From an uncultured Bacilli bacterium (GTDB lineage Bacteria > Bacillota_I > Bacilli_A > RF39 > UBA660): a stretch of 5,543 bases of DNA. Made by a program: the position numbers and the translations under genes. The notes under the pieces were generated by a model that was not told the DNA's origin, did not search any database, and saw only the letters and a list, made by a program, of their open reading frames with translations. The stretch lies in contig CALVJU010000086.1 in NCBI GenBank assembly GCA_944332375.1, positions 1-5,543 on the forward strand. The letters are read 5' to 3'. Positions 5,322 through 5,543 of the stretch are shown one piece after another (position 1 is the first letter of the stretch; each line of letters starts with the position of its first letter).

Positions 5322-5348
5322 CTGGTAAAAATTACTTACAAATTTCAA

Positions 5349-5362
5349 CAAACAAATGTTCG
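5349..5362. promoter_or_regulatory. probable LexA (SOS) box upstream of recA
   Basis: CAAACAAATGTTCG matches the Gram-positive LexA/DinR box CGAAC-N4-GTTCG at nine of the ten defined positions; the only difference is A for G at the second base. It lies nine bases upstream of the recA -35, where LexA could block RNA polymerase. Self-regulation of recA through LexA is well established in Firmicutes; that this copy is functional is inference. Confidence 0.65.
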
Positions 5363-5371
5363 TAAAAAGTA

Positions 5372-5400
5372 TTGACAATTACTGAAAATTCAGTTACAAT
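5372..5400 (+). promoter_or_regulatory. strong sigma-A promoter of recA
   Basis: TTGACA (5372-5377), a 17-base spacer and TACAAT (5395-5400) are near-consensus. Transcription should begin near 5407, giving a leader of about 30 bases before the ATG at 5437. The spacer is almost filled by a 14-bp dyad. Confidence 0.88.
5381..5394. repeat. 14-bp dyad in the recA promoter spacer
   Basis: ACTGAA (5381-5386) and TTCAGT (5389-5394) are perfect reverse complements separated by AA, lying wholly between the -35 and -10 boxes. The half-sites do not match the LexA GAAC/GTTC core, so a different repressor, or chance, must be considered. Confidence 0.5.
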
Positions 5401-5436
5401 GGTTATGTCAATAAGAAAGTATCAAGGAGGAAGAAC

Positions 5437-5543
5437 ATGGCAAGTAAAACAAGTAAGACAACTAATGATAAAACATTGGATCAAGTTTTATTAGATATCG
5501 AAAAACAATTTGGAAAAGGAGCAGTCATGAAGTTAGGTGAAGA
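5437..5543 (+). CDS. recA: recombinase RecA, N-terminal end (cut by window edge)
   Basis: RecA coats single-stranded DNA, catalyses homologous pairing and strand exchange, and as a filament triggers LexA self-cleavage in the SOS response. Thirty-five codons are visible. The segment LLDIEKQFGKGAVMKLGE (18-35) matches the conserved RecA N-terminal core (IEKQFGKGSIMKLG in many bacteria); the ATP-binding Walker motifs lie beyond the window. Before it comes a lysine- and threonine-rich N-terminal stretch (2-13) of the kind that varies between species. The start is fixed by AAGGAGG (5424-5430) six bases upstream of the ATG. A strong promoter and a LexA-like box precede it, consistent with high basal expression and DNA-damage induction. 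cinA, which lies between pgsA and recA in B. subtilis, is absent. Confidence 0.96.
   Translation, partial: MASKTSKTTNDKTLDQVLLDIEKQFGKGAVMKLGE

Overview
The window is AT-rich and tightly packed, and every supported gene lies on the + strand. Polypurine Shine-Dalgarno sequences, sigma-A-like promoters with extended -10 boxes, a Bacillus-type (class B) RNase P RNA and GpsB all point to a low-GC Firmicute. The gene set and order suggest a member of the Bacilli in the broad sense, perhaps Erysipelotrichia-like; this placement is inference. No mobile element, CRISPR array or tRNA is visible, and the content is mostly housekeeping.

Layout. (1) 1-845: two overlapping unidentified genes, the first cut by the window edge, ending in an intrinsic terminator. 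(2) 867-2734: lepA (elongation factor 4) with its own promoter and a strong ribosome binding site. (3) 2735-2947: an intergenic region holding a probable 31-codon ORF with a good Shine-Dalgarno, a terminator that overlaps its stop codon, and an 11-bp inverted repeat whose right arm is the -10 of the next gene. (4) 2948-3406: an unidentified 152-residue protein. (5) 3425-4167: a near-consensus promoter driving gpsB, followed directly by rnpB; the P1 helix of the RNA reuses the gpsB stop codon. (6) 4199-5289: a short RodZ-family protein overlapping pgsA by four bases, closed by a terminator. (7) 5349-5543: a LexA-like box, a near-consensus promoter and the first 35 codons of recA.

How the genes relate. 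GpsB and RodZ both act in cell-wall growth and shape, PgsA makes the anionic phospholipid precursor of the membrane, RNase P RNA matures tRNAs, EF4 acts on stressed ribosomes and RecA serves DNA repair. The order joins two blocks that are separate in Bacillus subtilis, gpsB-rnpB and rodZ(ymfM)-pgsA-cinA-recA, with cinA absent here. The least explained parts are the small ORF, terminator and inverted repeat at 2785-2947, and the three unidentified proteins.
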